From Succinatimonas hippei YIT 12066 (GTDB taxonomy: Bacteria > Pseudomonadota > Gammaproteobacteria > Enterobacterales > Succinivibrionaceae): a stretch of 47,348 nucleotides of DNA. Positions 24,351 through 32,800 of this stretch are shown in pieces. The translations under genes were made by a program, and so were the position numbers. Every line of letters starts with the position of its first letter. Positions within the stretch are counted from its first letter, which is position 1. Location of the stretch: positions 1-47,348 of the forward strand of contig NZ_GL830963.1 of assembly GCF_000188195.1 (NCBI RefSeq), read 5' to 3'. Below the pieces are notes generated by a model. That model had not been told where the DNA came from and made no database searches. It was given only the letters and a program-made list of their open reading frames with translations.

Positions 24351-25445
24351 TTAGTATGAAATATGCTCTTTACTGTGCCACACTAAGTCAGGATTTTTTG
24401 TTATGGTATAAACCGCTTCGCATACCTCTACTGTGGCGCGTCCTGCTTGACCGTCTGCGCATAAAGGTTCGATCCCTAAAATAGCATTGACGAAATTTTC
24501 AATATGACGTTGATGGAAGTAGGTCATACTGTCAACGCTGTTGAAAAAATCACTATCCTCTTTAACAAGATCTTCAAGTTTTCTGTTGTCTCCTGCAATT
24601 TGCCAAGTATCAGTAACAGGAGGCTCTTCAATTTCAGATACACCGGCAATAAACATTTGACCGCCGTCAGTTTGTACGCCGATAGCAGAACCGTTACTGC
24701 CGAATACATGTACTTTACCGTACAGTGCAGGATTTTGGCTGTTGCTTGCAAGTAAAGTGGCAAGACCGCCATTTTTATACTTGATGACTGCAACTGCACT
24801 GTCTTCAACTTCAATATACGGATGGTTGAAATTAGCGCTTAAACCGTATATTGATTCTATTTCTCCCATATACCAATTTAATAAATCAATTTGATGTGAG
24901 GCTTGGGTTACAAGAACTCCTCCTCCTTCTCCCTTCCATGTTCCACGCCATGGGTCACTTTTATAATAATCTTCAGAGCGCCAGCCTAGCATTGTTACTT
25001 GGGCAAGAATCGGTTTGCCTATTTTTCCGGCATTTATGATTTCTTTAATACGCAGACATGGTAAGTAATTACGTCTTTGGACTAAAGTTCCTAGGAGCAC
25101 ATTATTATCTTTTGCTGCTTTTATCATTGCGTCACATTCTGCGACACTGGTTGCAAGAGGTTTTTCTACTAACACATGGCAATGAAGATTGGCACATTTT
25201 ACGGCAATTTCTGCATGGCTCGGATGAGGTGTACAAATAGTAACGGCGTCTAGGCGTTCTTTTTCTATCATTTCTTCAGGAGTTAAATAGCCGTTAATTT
25301 GGTAATCATTGCAAAATTTTTCCAGTTTTGGTTTTGAGTGATTACTTGCGGCAACTAACTTGCAGTTAGTGAGATTATTGATTGCTTTAGCATGAAAGTG
25401 TGCAACTTTGCCGCATCCTATAATACCGATTCTGATTGTTTTCAT
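24351..25445 (-). CDS. Gfo/Idh/MocA-family NAD(P)-dependent oxidoreductase
   Basis: 364 residues. The N-terminal Rossmann fold shows IRIGIIGCGKVAHFHAKAI (G-x-G-x2-A) and VLVEKPLATSVAE carries the EKP motif whose Lys acts in catalysis. The C-terminal domain has GGGVLVTQASHQIDLLNWYM with the catalytic-region Asp and His. Members oxidise or reduce sugars, inositols or sugar acids using NAD(P). It sits between dctP and the isomerase of unit C and follows dctP after a hairpin that may lower its expression. Confidence 0.85.
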   Translation of the reverse strand: MKTIRIGIIGCGKVAHFHAKAINNLTNCKLVAASNHSKPKLEKFCNDYQINGYLTPEEMIEKERLDAVTICTPHPSHAEIAVKCANLHCHVLVEKPLATSVAECDAMIKAAKDNNVLLGTLVQRRNYLPCLRIKEIINAGKIGKPILAQVTMLGWRSEDYYKSDPWRGTWKGEGGGVLVTQASHQIDLLNWYMGEIESIYGLSANFNHPYIEVEDSAVAVIKYKNGGLATLLASNSQNPALYGKVHVFGSNGSAIGVQTDGGQMFIAGVSEIEEPPVTDTWQIAGDNRKLEDLVKEDSDFFNSVDSMTYFHQRHIENFVNAILGIEPLCADGQAGRATVEVCEAVYTITKNPDLVWHSKEHISY

Positions 25446-25477
25446 AAGTAAAACCCTAACTGCTAGATGTTAATTTT

Positions 25478-25502
25478 GGTCGGAACGTATCATGTTCCGA
25501 CC
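25478..25502 (-). terminator. Intercistronic hairpin after dctP (system C)
   Basis: GGTCGGAAC and GTTCCGACC form a perfect 9-bp stem around GTATCAT, 8 bases past the dctP stop. No T-run follows in the direction of transcription. It probably stabilises the dctP message or partially terminates before the oxidoreductase gene. Confidence 0.6.
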
Positions 25503-25509
25503 ATATTTT

Positions 25510-26511
25510 TTAGTATTTACGTTGTAGAACAGTGTCCAAAATTTCTGGATTGTCCATTTTTTCTTTTACTAAATCGTATACTTTTCCGTCAATGGCTTGT
25601 TGTCTCCATACAGCCTTTTCATCAGGAGTAAGTTCAATAACTTCATTGCCTAAATTACGGAACTTAGTGATAAGTTCATTATCGATTTCAACTGCACGGC
25701 TACGCTGGAGTTTTGTGGCCTCAACTATAGCTTCAAGCAGTGCCTTTTGATGATCTTCAGATAAACTGTCAAATTTTTCTTGATTTATCATCACAAAATG
25801 AGGACCGTAAACGTGACCTGTTAGTGAAATATATTTTTGAGCCTCATAAAAATGATTAGAGTCAATCAACGCTAAAGGATTTTCCTGAGCGTCAATTGTT
25901 CCTTGCTGCAGTGCTGATAAAACTTCGGTAAACGCCATTGGTGTGGGGTTTGCTCCCCAGTTTTTCCACATGGCAAGCTGTATCTCATTTTCCATGGTTC
26001 TGAGTTTTTGATTGGCAATATCTTTAGGAAGTTTTACCGCTACTTTATTGTTGGTGTAATGACGGAAACCGTTTTGCCATACCGCTAAAAGTTTAAGTCC
26101 TTTTGTTTGTACTACGCTGTTAACTTTCTGTCCGGTTTCACTATCAAACCATTTGAAAGCCTGATCTGAATCATCAAAAAGAAATGGTGCATCATATAGA
26201 TATAAATTAGGCATCATATTGGCAATCGGAGATGTCGGAGTGTTGACCATATCAATTTCGCCTAAGATAACCGATTCAGTTGCTACACGATCGTCACCGT
26301 AAGAGTTGTCGTTGTATAAGTTAATATCCAAAGTGCCGCCGGTTTTTTCAACTACAAGCTTTTTAAGTAAAGCTCCGGCTTCTTTACCTGATTGATTGGC
26401 AACGTTTGCAAATTGAAGCACTACTTTATCTTCGGCATTTGCCGGAGCTGAGCACCATAAGGTTACTGATGCAATAGCTGCGCATAAGACTGTAAGATTA
26501 AATTTTTTCAT
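25510..26511 (-). CDS. dctP: TRAP transporter solute-binding protein, DctP type (system C)
   Basis: 333 residues with a 26-residue signal peptide (NLTVLCAAIASVTLWCSAPA, then NAED). Family segments: VVLQFANVANQSGKEAGALL, DINLYNDNSYGDDRVATESV, QKLRTMENEIQLAMWKNWGA (Arg for the ligand carboxylate) and VLSALQQGTIDAQENPLALI. RBS TAGGAG. In this operon the order is dctQ-dctM-dctP, unlike units A and B, where dctP comes first. Ligand unknown. Confidence 0.9.
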   Translation of the reverse strand: MKKFNLTVLCAAIASVTLWCSAPANAEDKVVLQFANVANQSGKEAGALLKKLVVEKTGGTLDINLYNDNSYGDDRVATESVILGEIDMVNTPTSPIANMMPNLYLYDAPFLFDDSDQAFKWFDSETGQKVNSVVQTKGLKLLAVWQNGFRHYTNNKVAVKLPKDIANQKLRTMENEIQLAMWKNWGANPTPMAFTEVLSALQQGTIDAQENPLALIDSNHFYEAQKYISLTGHVYGPHFVMINQEKFDSLSEDHQKALLEAIVEATKLQRSRAVEIDNELITKFRNLGNEVIELTPDEKAVWRQQAIDGKVYDLVKEKMDNPEILDTVLQRKY

Positions 26512-26565
26512 AATTAACTCCTAATGTTTAATTAAAAAATCGTGTTGCAAATTTAATGTTCTACC

Positions 26566-27843
26566 TTACAGATTCGGCAAGAACATCACGACTTGCGGTA
26601 TAAAGGAAATTATCAGCAAGTTAATAATCATGATGATTAAGAAAGGAACTATACCTTTTAAAATTACCTCCATAGGTGAATTTGATATTCTTGAAGCAAC
26701 GAATAAATTGATGCCAAGCGGCGGGGTTGTAAAGCCTATAGCTAAGTTAACAACCATGATTAGACCGAAATGAACAGGGTCAAGACCAATAGTTTTAGCA
26801 ATAGGCATAAGTATCGGGGCTAATACTAAAATTGCCGGGGTTGTGTCCATAAAGCAGCCGACAATGAGAAGCAATATGTTGATTAATATTAGAAGGACGA
26901 CGCCGTTTGAAGTTAAGCTTAAGAATCCGTTGGTGATAAGAGCCGGGATCTGCTCTACCATGATGATTTTTGTAAAAGCTGAAGCGCAGCCTAAGATTAC
27001 CATTGTGGTTGCGGTCGTAGAGCAAGAGGTGGCAACTGCTTTTAAGAATTTAATTATGCTTAATTCTCTATGGAAGAAAAATCCGCATACAAAAGCATAA
27101 ATTGCGGCAACGGATGCAGCTTCTGTCGGAGTAAAAATACCTGCATAAATACCGCCTAAGATAATGATTGGGTTAATAAGAGCCCATTTGGCGTCATAAA
27201 TAGCATGTAGAGCCTGTTTTTTAGTTGGTTTTTCTCCATTGCCGCCGATGTTGCGTTTTTTGCAATGATAATAGCAATAGGCAATAAGAGTTAAACCAAT
27301 CATAATGCCGGGAATAAATCCGCCCATAAATAATTGGGTAACAGAAGTTTCTGTTGCAACGCCGAAAATTACCATTGGAATGGATGGTGGAATAATTACT
27401 CCGATGGAGCCGGCTGTTGCTACCAGCGCTAATACGAATTGTTTGCTATAACCTTGACGTAACATGGTTGGAATTACCATAGTACCTACAGCAGCAACTG
27501 TAGCAGGCCCCGAACCTGAAACTGCAGCAAAGAACATGCAAACGAGTACGGTTACGATGGCAAGTCCGCCGGTGACTCTTCCGAAGAATACATTACAAAC
27601 ATTTAAAATTCTTGAGGATACACCGCCAGCGCTCATTAAATCGCCAGCAAGGATGAACATTGGTATAGCAAGTATAGGGAAAGAGTCACAGGATGTAACT
27701 AGTGATTGAATAAGTGAAATTAAAGTTAAAGAGGTACTGCTTGCTATAATTGCCATCATAGCTGAAAAGCCTAAAGCAATACCTACAGGAACGTTTAAAA
27801 TCAGCAGTAACGCCAATGAGGCAAACAATATTGTTACGGTCAT
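26566..27843 (-). CDS. dctM: TRAP transporter large permease, DctM type (system C)
   Basis: 425 residues, about 12 helices. Segments FPILAIPMFILAGDLMSAGG, SGSGPATVAAVGTMVIPTML, GIFTPTEAASVAAIYAFV and VNLAIGFTTPPLGINLFVAS are typical. AAGGAG lies upstream of the ATG, 11 bases after dctQ. It works with the DctQ and DctP of the same unit. Confidence 0.9.
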   Translation of the reverse strand: MTVTILFASLALLLILNVPVGIALGFSAMMAIIASSTSLTLISLIQSLVTSCDSFPILAIPMFILAGDLMSAGGVSSRILNVCNVFFGRVTGGLAIVTVLVCMFFAAVSGSGPATVAAVGTMVIPTMLRQGYSKQFVLALVATAGSIGVIIPPSIPMVIFGVATETSVTQLFMGGFIPGIMIGLTLIAYCYYHCKKRNIGGNGEKPTKKQALHAIYDAKWALINPIIILGGIYAGIFTPTEAASVAAIYAFVCGFFFHRELSIIKFLKAVATSCSTTATTMVILGCASAFTKIIMVEQIPALITNGFLSLTSNGVVLLILINILLLIVGCFMDTTPAILVLAPILMPIAKTIGLDPVHFGLIMVVNLAIGFTTPPLGINLFVASRISNSPMEVILKGIVPFLIIMIINLLIISFIPQVVMFLPNL

Positions 27844-27854
27844 GATGTCGCTCC

Positions 27855-28367
27855 TTAAATATTAAGCTCTTCAGAAGGATCGTAATTTTTGTTATCTTTT
27901 ATTTGTTTTATTCTAAAAATGATGGTTTGAATTTCTCTGAATGCAGTTAATGCAAATCCAACACCAGGAGCGGCATAAACAATCCACATCGGCATGCCGA
28001 TAGCTGGTGATGTTTGATCAAGTAATAATTGGCGTTGCACTAAAGTAATTGAATAGTAAATGACAATAATGCAAAAAATTAAGAATAAACAATCACCTAT
28101 GATTACAACTTTAGCTCGCCATGCTTTAGGAAACATATATAAACTGGCGTCAATTTTTATATGTCGCATGATTTTGGCGCCATATGAAATACCTACATAG
28201 ATAAGCCAAATAAACATATATCTTGATAATTCTTCTGACCAAGATAATGAATCCTGCATTACATAACGCATAAACACTTGAAGTCCCAGAATTACTGCAA
28301 TAGCAATCATCAAAACTACGCAGATCGACATTTCAAGATATTCATCGATAAGTTTAAGAATTTTCAT
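27855..28367 (-). CDS. dctQ: TRAP transporter small permease, DctQ type (system C)
   Basis: 170 residues from ATG 28367, chosen because GAGG stands 7 bases upstream and the product then begins MKILKLIDEYLEMSICVVLM, as DctQ proteins do. A longer frame to 28433 would run through the operator and likely start site. Four membrane helices, with SLSWSEELSRYMFIWLIYVG as the DctQ motif. It is the first gene of the system C operon, which continues to gntR at 22643. Confidence 0.9.
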   Translation of the reverse strand: MKILKLIDEYLEMSICVVLMIAIAVILGLQVFMRYVMQDSLSWSEELSRYMFIWLIYVGISYGAKIMRHIKIDASLYMFPKAWRAKVVIIGDCLFLIFCIIVIYYSITLVQRQLLLDQTSPAIGMPMWIVYAAPGVGFALTAFREIQTIIFRIKQIKDNKNYDPSEELNI

Positions 28368-28384
28368 ATTCAATCCTCGACAGC

Positions 28385-28399
28385 TGACGTCTGACGTCA
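28385..28399. promoter_or_regulatory. Palindrome TGACGTC-T-GACGTCA, candidate GntR operator
   Basis: Perfect 7-bp arms with a 1-bp centre, lying between the likely transcription start (~28401) and the dctQ ATG. A GntR/FCD gene closes this same operon. Repressor binding just after the start point would block transcription. I found no second perfect copy in the window. Confidence 0.6.
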
Positions 28400-28407
28400 T
28401 ATGTGTA

Positions 28408-28450
28408 AGTATGGTGTAAGATTTTATTTTCAACTGTGAGGTATTTCACG
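28408..28450 (-). promoter_or_regulatory. CRP-like site and promoter of the system C operon
   Basis: Read on the minus strand CGTGA-AATACC-TCACA (28435-28450) matches the CRP consensus at 9 of 10. The -10 candidate CATACT is at 28408-28413, which puts the start near 28401 and the CRP centre at about -41.5. Confidence 0.6.
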
Positions 28451-28686
28451 ATTTAATATTTTCGCCTTTAGGCAAAGAAAGAAGTTGAAAATGTATTAAT
28501 TCTAGATATAAATGTAATCTATTGATTTTACGTGTGTTTTAATATAAATAAGCTTTGCGCTATTAGAGGCAAAGAGAATTAAAAACGGGTAGAATAATTT
28601 AAAGCATTGAATTAATTTAAGAAGAAAGATTAAATATTAAGATCTTTCATAGGGTAAATCATGGTTGATTTGACTAAATTACTTAT
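28451..28686. other. Gap without recognisable genes
   Basis: AT-rich DNA between the system C promoter and a nuclease-domain fragment. A short frame from ATG 28663 (15 codons) overlaps that fragment in another phase and is not convincing. Confidence 0.35.
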
Positions 28687-28949
28687 ATGGAATATCAAAC
28701 GGCATTAGGTCGCAGTGATCTATGTTTTGAAGATGATAAAAATCTTTATATCTGTGAGTTTAAAGTTATAAGAAAGGTAAATAAAGTTCAAAGTAAAATT
28801 GATGAAGCTAAAGCTCAAATAAGGAAAAAAAGTATTCTTTAATGATTTTCGATAAAAAAGTGGCGGCTCCTGTAGTGATCATCATTAATGAAAATAAGAG
28901 TAAAACAAACACTGCGTTTAGAGAGGTTGCTGCAGTAGAAGCAGTTTAA
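28687..28949 (+). pseudogene. Fragment of a PD-(D/E)XK nuclease-domain protein (DUF1703/AAA-ATPase-like)
   Basis: From 28687, 51 codons read MEYQTALGRSDLCFEDDKNL, YICEFKVIRKVNKV, then EAKAQIRKKSIL. GRSDL, EDDKNLYI and EFK match the D...E-x-K core of the C-terminal nuclease domain found on gut-bacterial AAA-ATPases, which usually continues into A-x-x-Q-I-x-x-K. The stop overlaps an ATG at 28842 whose 35-codon frame (APVVIIINENKSK) could be the frameshifted last strands. The ATPase domain and the rest, several hundred residues, are missing. It is the decayed tail of an accessory gene. Confidence 0.6.
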
Positions 28950-28953
28950 TCGG

Positions 28954-28990
28954 TGAAAAAACTACCTTGCCGAAGATTATTTCGGCAAGG
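28954..28990 (-). terminator. Terminator of the dehydratase-activase genes
   Basis: CCTTGCCGAA (28965-28974) and TTCGGCAAGG (28981-28990) form a perfect 10-bp stem. In the leftward direction it is followed by TAGTTTTTTCACC, an intrinsic terminator 13 bases after the stop at 29003. Confidence 0.9.
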
Positions 28991-29002
28991 CATTAAAGAG
29001 AA

Positions 29003-29818
29003 TTAAACGTTTTTAAAATTAATGGTTTCTTTATTTACCGCTTCTATCTCTTTTGCTTGAGTTAAGAAAAGTTTTAAGCGGTTAGAAACGTTTGACTGGG
29101 CGGTTCCGGCCTCAAAGTCGATACTGCAAAGATTGGCAGTAGCGTATTTATCACGCACAGCGCGCATTACGCCTTTGCCGGTTACGTGGTTGGGCAGACA
29201 GGCAAAAGGCTGTACGCAGAGAACGTTATTGATGCCGTGTTCAATAAAGTCAACCATTTCTGCAGTTAAAAGCCATCCTTCACCGGCTTGCTGACCGATG
29301 CTGACAAGACCTTCTATAGCCTGCTTATATTCATTAAATGGCGTTAGGTTCTCAAAATGAGAGTCACTTAGTGCTTTCATAATGATATTGCGCATACGAT
29401 TAAAGCGCGAGGAGATGATCCAGGAGCCCAGGGCCTTAACGCGCGACCCCTTAAGATGGCGGGCCTGGTAGATGCTGTCGTTAAAGCAATAAAGTACGAA
29501 GCTTGAGATATCTCCTAATACCGGCTCGGCACCTTCATCGATAATTTTCTGCATTAAATCAAGGTTTGCCTTGGGGTGGTATTTAAGCAGAATTTCACCG
29601 ACAATACCGACTCGCGGACGCTTTTCATCGCGCAGTTTAATTGAAGTAAAGCGTTTGATAATAGCACGTACCGTCTTGGTGAAGACGTGCTTTTTCTTGC
29701 TCTTTATGGCCAAAAGACAGTCTTGAGTGCAGCTCTTTAGCGCGGCATCACTGTCGCCTTTATTGATCTCATAGGTTTTGCAGTAGAAGTACAGTTTTTG
29801 GATAAGATCTCCGTACAA
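29003..29818 (-). CDS. C-terminal part of a large 2-hydroxyacyl-CoA dehydratase activase-related protein (split gene)
   Basis: 271 residues if started at TTG 29818. The sequence LYGDLIQKLYFYCKTYEINK, RVGIVGEILLKYHPKANLDL, GAEPVLGDISSFVLYCFND and VLCVQPFACLPNHVTGKGVM matches the last quarter of the ~1,420-residue activase-related proteins of anaerobes. It is in the same frame as the upstream 1,145-residue gene, separated by that gene's TAA and 7 codons (SKLLRAV) that read as normal protein. So the two are one gene interrupted by a stop, or a rare two-gene split using a non-ATG start. AAAGGA lies just before the TAA and could serve a CTG at 29831 or 29828. Function is linked to the large piece. 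Confidence 0.75.
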   Translation of the reverse strand: MYGDLIQKLYFYCKTYEINKGDSDAALKSCTQDCLLAIKSKKKHVFTKTVRAIIKRFTSIKLRDEKRPRVGIVGEILLKYHPKANLDLMQKIIDEGAEPVLGDISSFVLYCFNDSIYQARHLKGSRVKALGSWIISSRFNRMRNIIMKALSDSHFENLTPFNEYKQAIEGLVSIGQQAGEGWLLTAEMVDFIEHGINNVLCVQPFACLPNHVTGKGVMRAVRDKYATANLCSIDFEAGTAQSNVSNRLKLFLTQAKEIEAVNKETINFKNV

Positions 29819-29839
29819 TACGGCACGCAGCAGTTTGCT

Positions 29840-32800
29840 TTATCCTTTAAGACCGAGCTTTAAGCGTAAGGCGTCAGAATCTATATTGGAGCTTGATAGC
29901 GTGACGATTGGAACGTTGTTGTAGCCCAGATCGTCAAGAGCCCATTTAAGCAACGCTGGATAATTGGTGGCACGGCACGGTCCGCAGGTTTGTGACAATA
30001 AGAAAGCAGTACTTCTGCTGTCGAGTTTTCCCGAGACTAAAGATTCAATTAATTGGCCGATAACGACGATAGCCGGATAACAGGCATCATTGTTAACGTA
30101 CTTAAGACCCAGCTCAATCGCTTTATCCGAAACTTCAGGCAAAAGCTTGACGCGATAGCCTAAAGAAGCCAGAGCTTCAGTTAATATCGGGAAATGAATA
30201 GGGGCCATTTGCGGAACATAGAGAGTTCTCGGGAACGGCAGATTATTATTCATGAAATTGAAGTTTTGTAGTGACGGCTCGTTGTCTTCTTCAATTTCCG
30301 GCTCTTCAGGAGCATTACCTACGGCACACAAAAGAGATTTAAGGCGGATCTTGGCGGCGCCTAAAGTATCGCCTTCATCAATTTTAAGCATCGTGTAGAT
30401 GCGATCATTCTTTTCCAGCTGTTTTTTGATTTGCTCTGAAGTAATAGCGTCAATACCGCAGCCGAAACTTACAAGCTGTACAAGCTCTGCATGCGGATTT
30501 TCAATTACTACTTGAGCCGCACGATAAAGTCTTGAGTGGAAAGCCCACTGATTGATGACGTCAAGTTTTACTTTATGCGCTGCCAAATGGCAGATTGCAT
30601 CTTCAGTAACGATGGCAGCTCCCATGGAATCAATTAAAGCGGGAATGCCGTGGTTGATATGCGGATCGATATGATAAGGACGACCGGCAAGAACAATCAG
30701 GGTTTGCCCTTTTTCTTTAGCCGTATAAAATATTTTTTCACCTTCTTTACGCAGTTCGTTGCGATATTCATCAAGTGTTTCTCGCGCTTTTCTTATTGCC
30801 AGCTTGATTTCATGACGCGGGATATCGGGGAAGCATTCTAAAACAGCTTTTAATACCGTACTGTCTTTAGTGAGATTTAAAAACGGCGTGAATATTTTAA
30901 GCCCGGGATATTGCTTGATGACGTTAAGACGCAAAGCTTCAGGATAGCCTGCAACTACCGGGCAGGCATATGTGTCGACGCTTTCTTCAAATACTTTACC
31001 TTCACGCGGGATGCAGGGCAGGAAGATGTTTTTAATGCCCAAAGAGGCAAGGTAAACGACATGACCGTGGGTAAGCTTTGCCGGATAACATAAGCTTTGT
31101 GATGGAATCGTGAGATTGCCAAGTTCAGCTATCTGTTTGCTGCTTGCCGGGGATATCTCTACTTTGAATTTAAGCTCGGTAAATAAGCGGTGCCAGTACG
31201 GATAATGCTCATAGATGTTAAGAACGCGCGGAATTCCGATAACGCCGCGGACAGCTTTATCATCGGAGAGAATCTCGCGAGAGAATAGTTTTTTAAGCTT
31301 CCAATCGATAAAGGCACTTTCTTTAACTTTATTGCCGCCGCGTTTTGCAAAGTCGCAGCGGTTGCCTTGAATCAGCTTTTGACCTGATTTAAAAGTATTC
31401 ATGGTCAAGAGGCAATGATTATTGCACCCCTTGCAGCGGAATTGTCTGGTGGTTACTCCGTCAAGACTTAAAACTTCATCGGTAAGATTAAGTTCTTTGG
31501 TGTCGGCGGTAGTACGGTCTTTTGCCAAGAGCGCAGCGCCGAATGCACCCATGAGTCCTGCGATATTGGGGCGAATGACATTCTTGCCGACGAGCATTTC
31601 AAAAGCGCGCAGGATAGCGTCATTTAAGAAAGTACCGCCTTGTACTACAACATGATCGCCAAGCTCTGAAGGATCGTGAATACGTAAAACCTTATATAAA
31701 GCGTTGCGAACAATGGAAAGGCACAAGCCTGATGCGATATCTTCAATTTTAACGTTGTCACGCTGAGCTTGTTTTACTTTTGAATTCATGAACACGGTGC
31801 AGCGCGTTCCCAAATCACAAGGGGATTTTGAAGATATTGCTTTGTTTACGAAGTCTTCAAGTTTTAAATTAAGCTGGTTGGCAAATGTTTCGATAAAAGA
31901 TCCGCAGCCGGATGAGCATGCTTCGTTAAGCTGCATGCCTTTGATAACGCCGTTTTTGACTTTGATGCATTTCATGTCCTGACCTCCGATGTCGATGACA
32001 TAAGAGGTTTCAGGATCGAAAGCATAAGCGGCTTTCTGATGAGATAGAGTTTCTACTTCGCTAAATTGGGCATTTAAAGCAGCCTTTGCCAAATCGGCAC
32101 CGTAGCCTGTCGTGCAGATAGAGCGGATATGGGCTCCCTGCGGTAATTTTTTTAACAGATCTTTAATCTTGGGCAGCAGACGCTTTAACGGTTCGCCTTG
32201 GTTGTTGGCGTAAAAGCTGTCAACCATACGGCAGTTTGCATCGATTAATACTGACTTAATGGTAGTTGAACCTAAATCAATACCTAAAAAGAGATCGCCT
32301 GAAGCTTCGCTTAATGGCAGTTCTTCAATCCTTTCTTTATTGTGCCTTTCTTTAAAGGCTTTAATCTCGTCTTCATTGTTAAAAAGTGCAGGGAAAGGAA
32401 CGGTTTGAGTCTTAAAATCAGCCGTATCCAACGCTTTAATGATGTCTGCAAGATTAACGCCCTGCGATTTTTCTTTTAAAAGAGGATCGTTTATTTCATT
32501 GATTAATGCTAAAGCCGATCCTTTGGCTATGGCGTATTGAGAATCTTCAACTTCAAGAAATTTGGTGTTTTTGTCATTAAGCTTGTCTTTAAAAGATTCT
32601 TTAAGCTCGCTTAAGAATGTAAGCGGTCCGCCTAAAAAACAAACATTGCCGCTGATGGCACGACCGCAGGCAAGTCCGCCGATTGCCTGTTCACATACGG
32701 CATCAAATACGGATTTGGCTATATCTTCACGGCTTACGCCTTGATTTAGTAAGGCTACGAGATCGGTTTTGGCAAAAACACCGCAGCGCGAGGCAATCGG

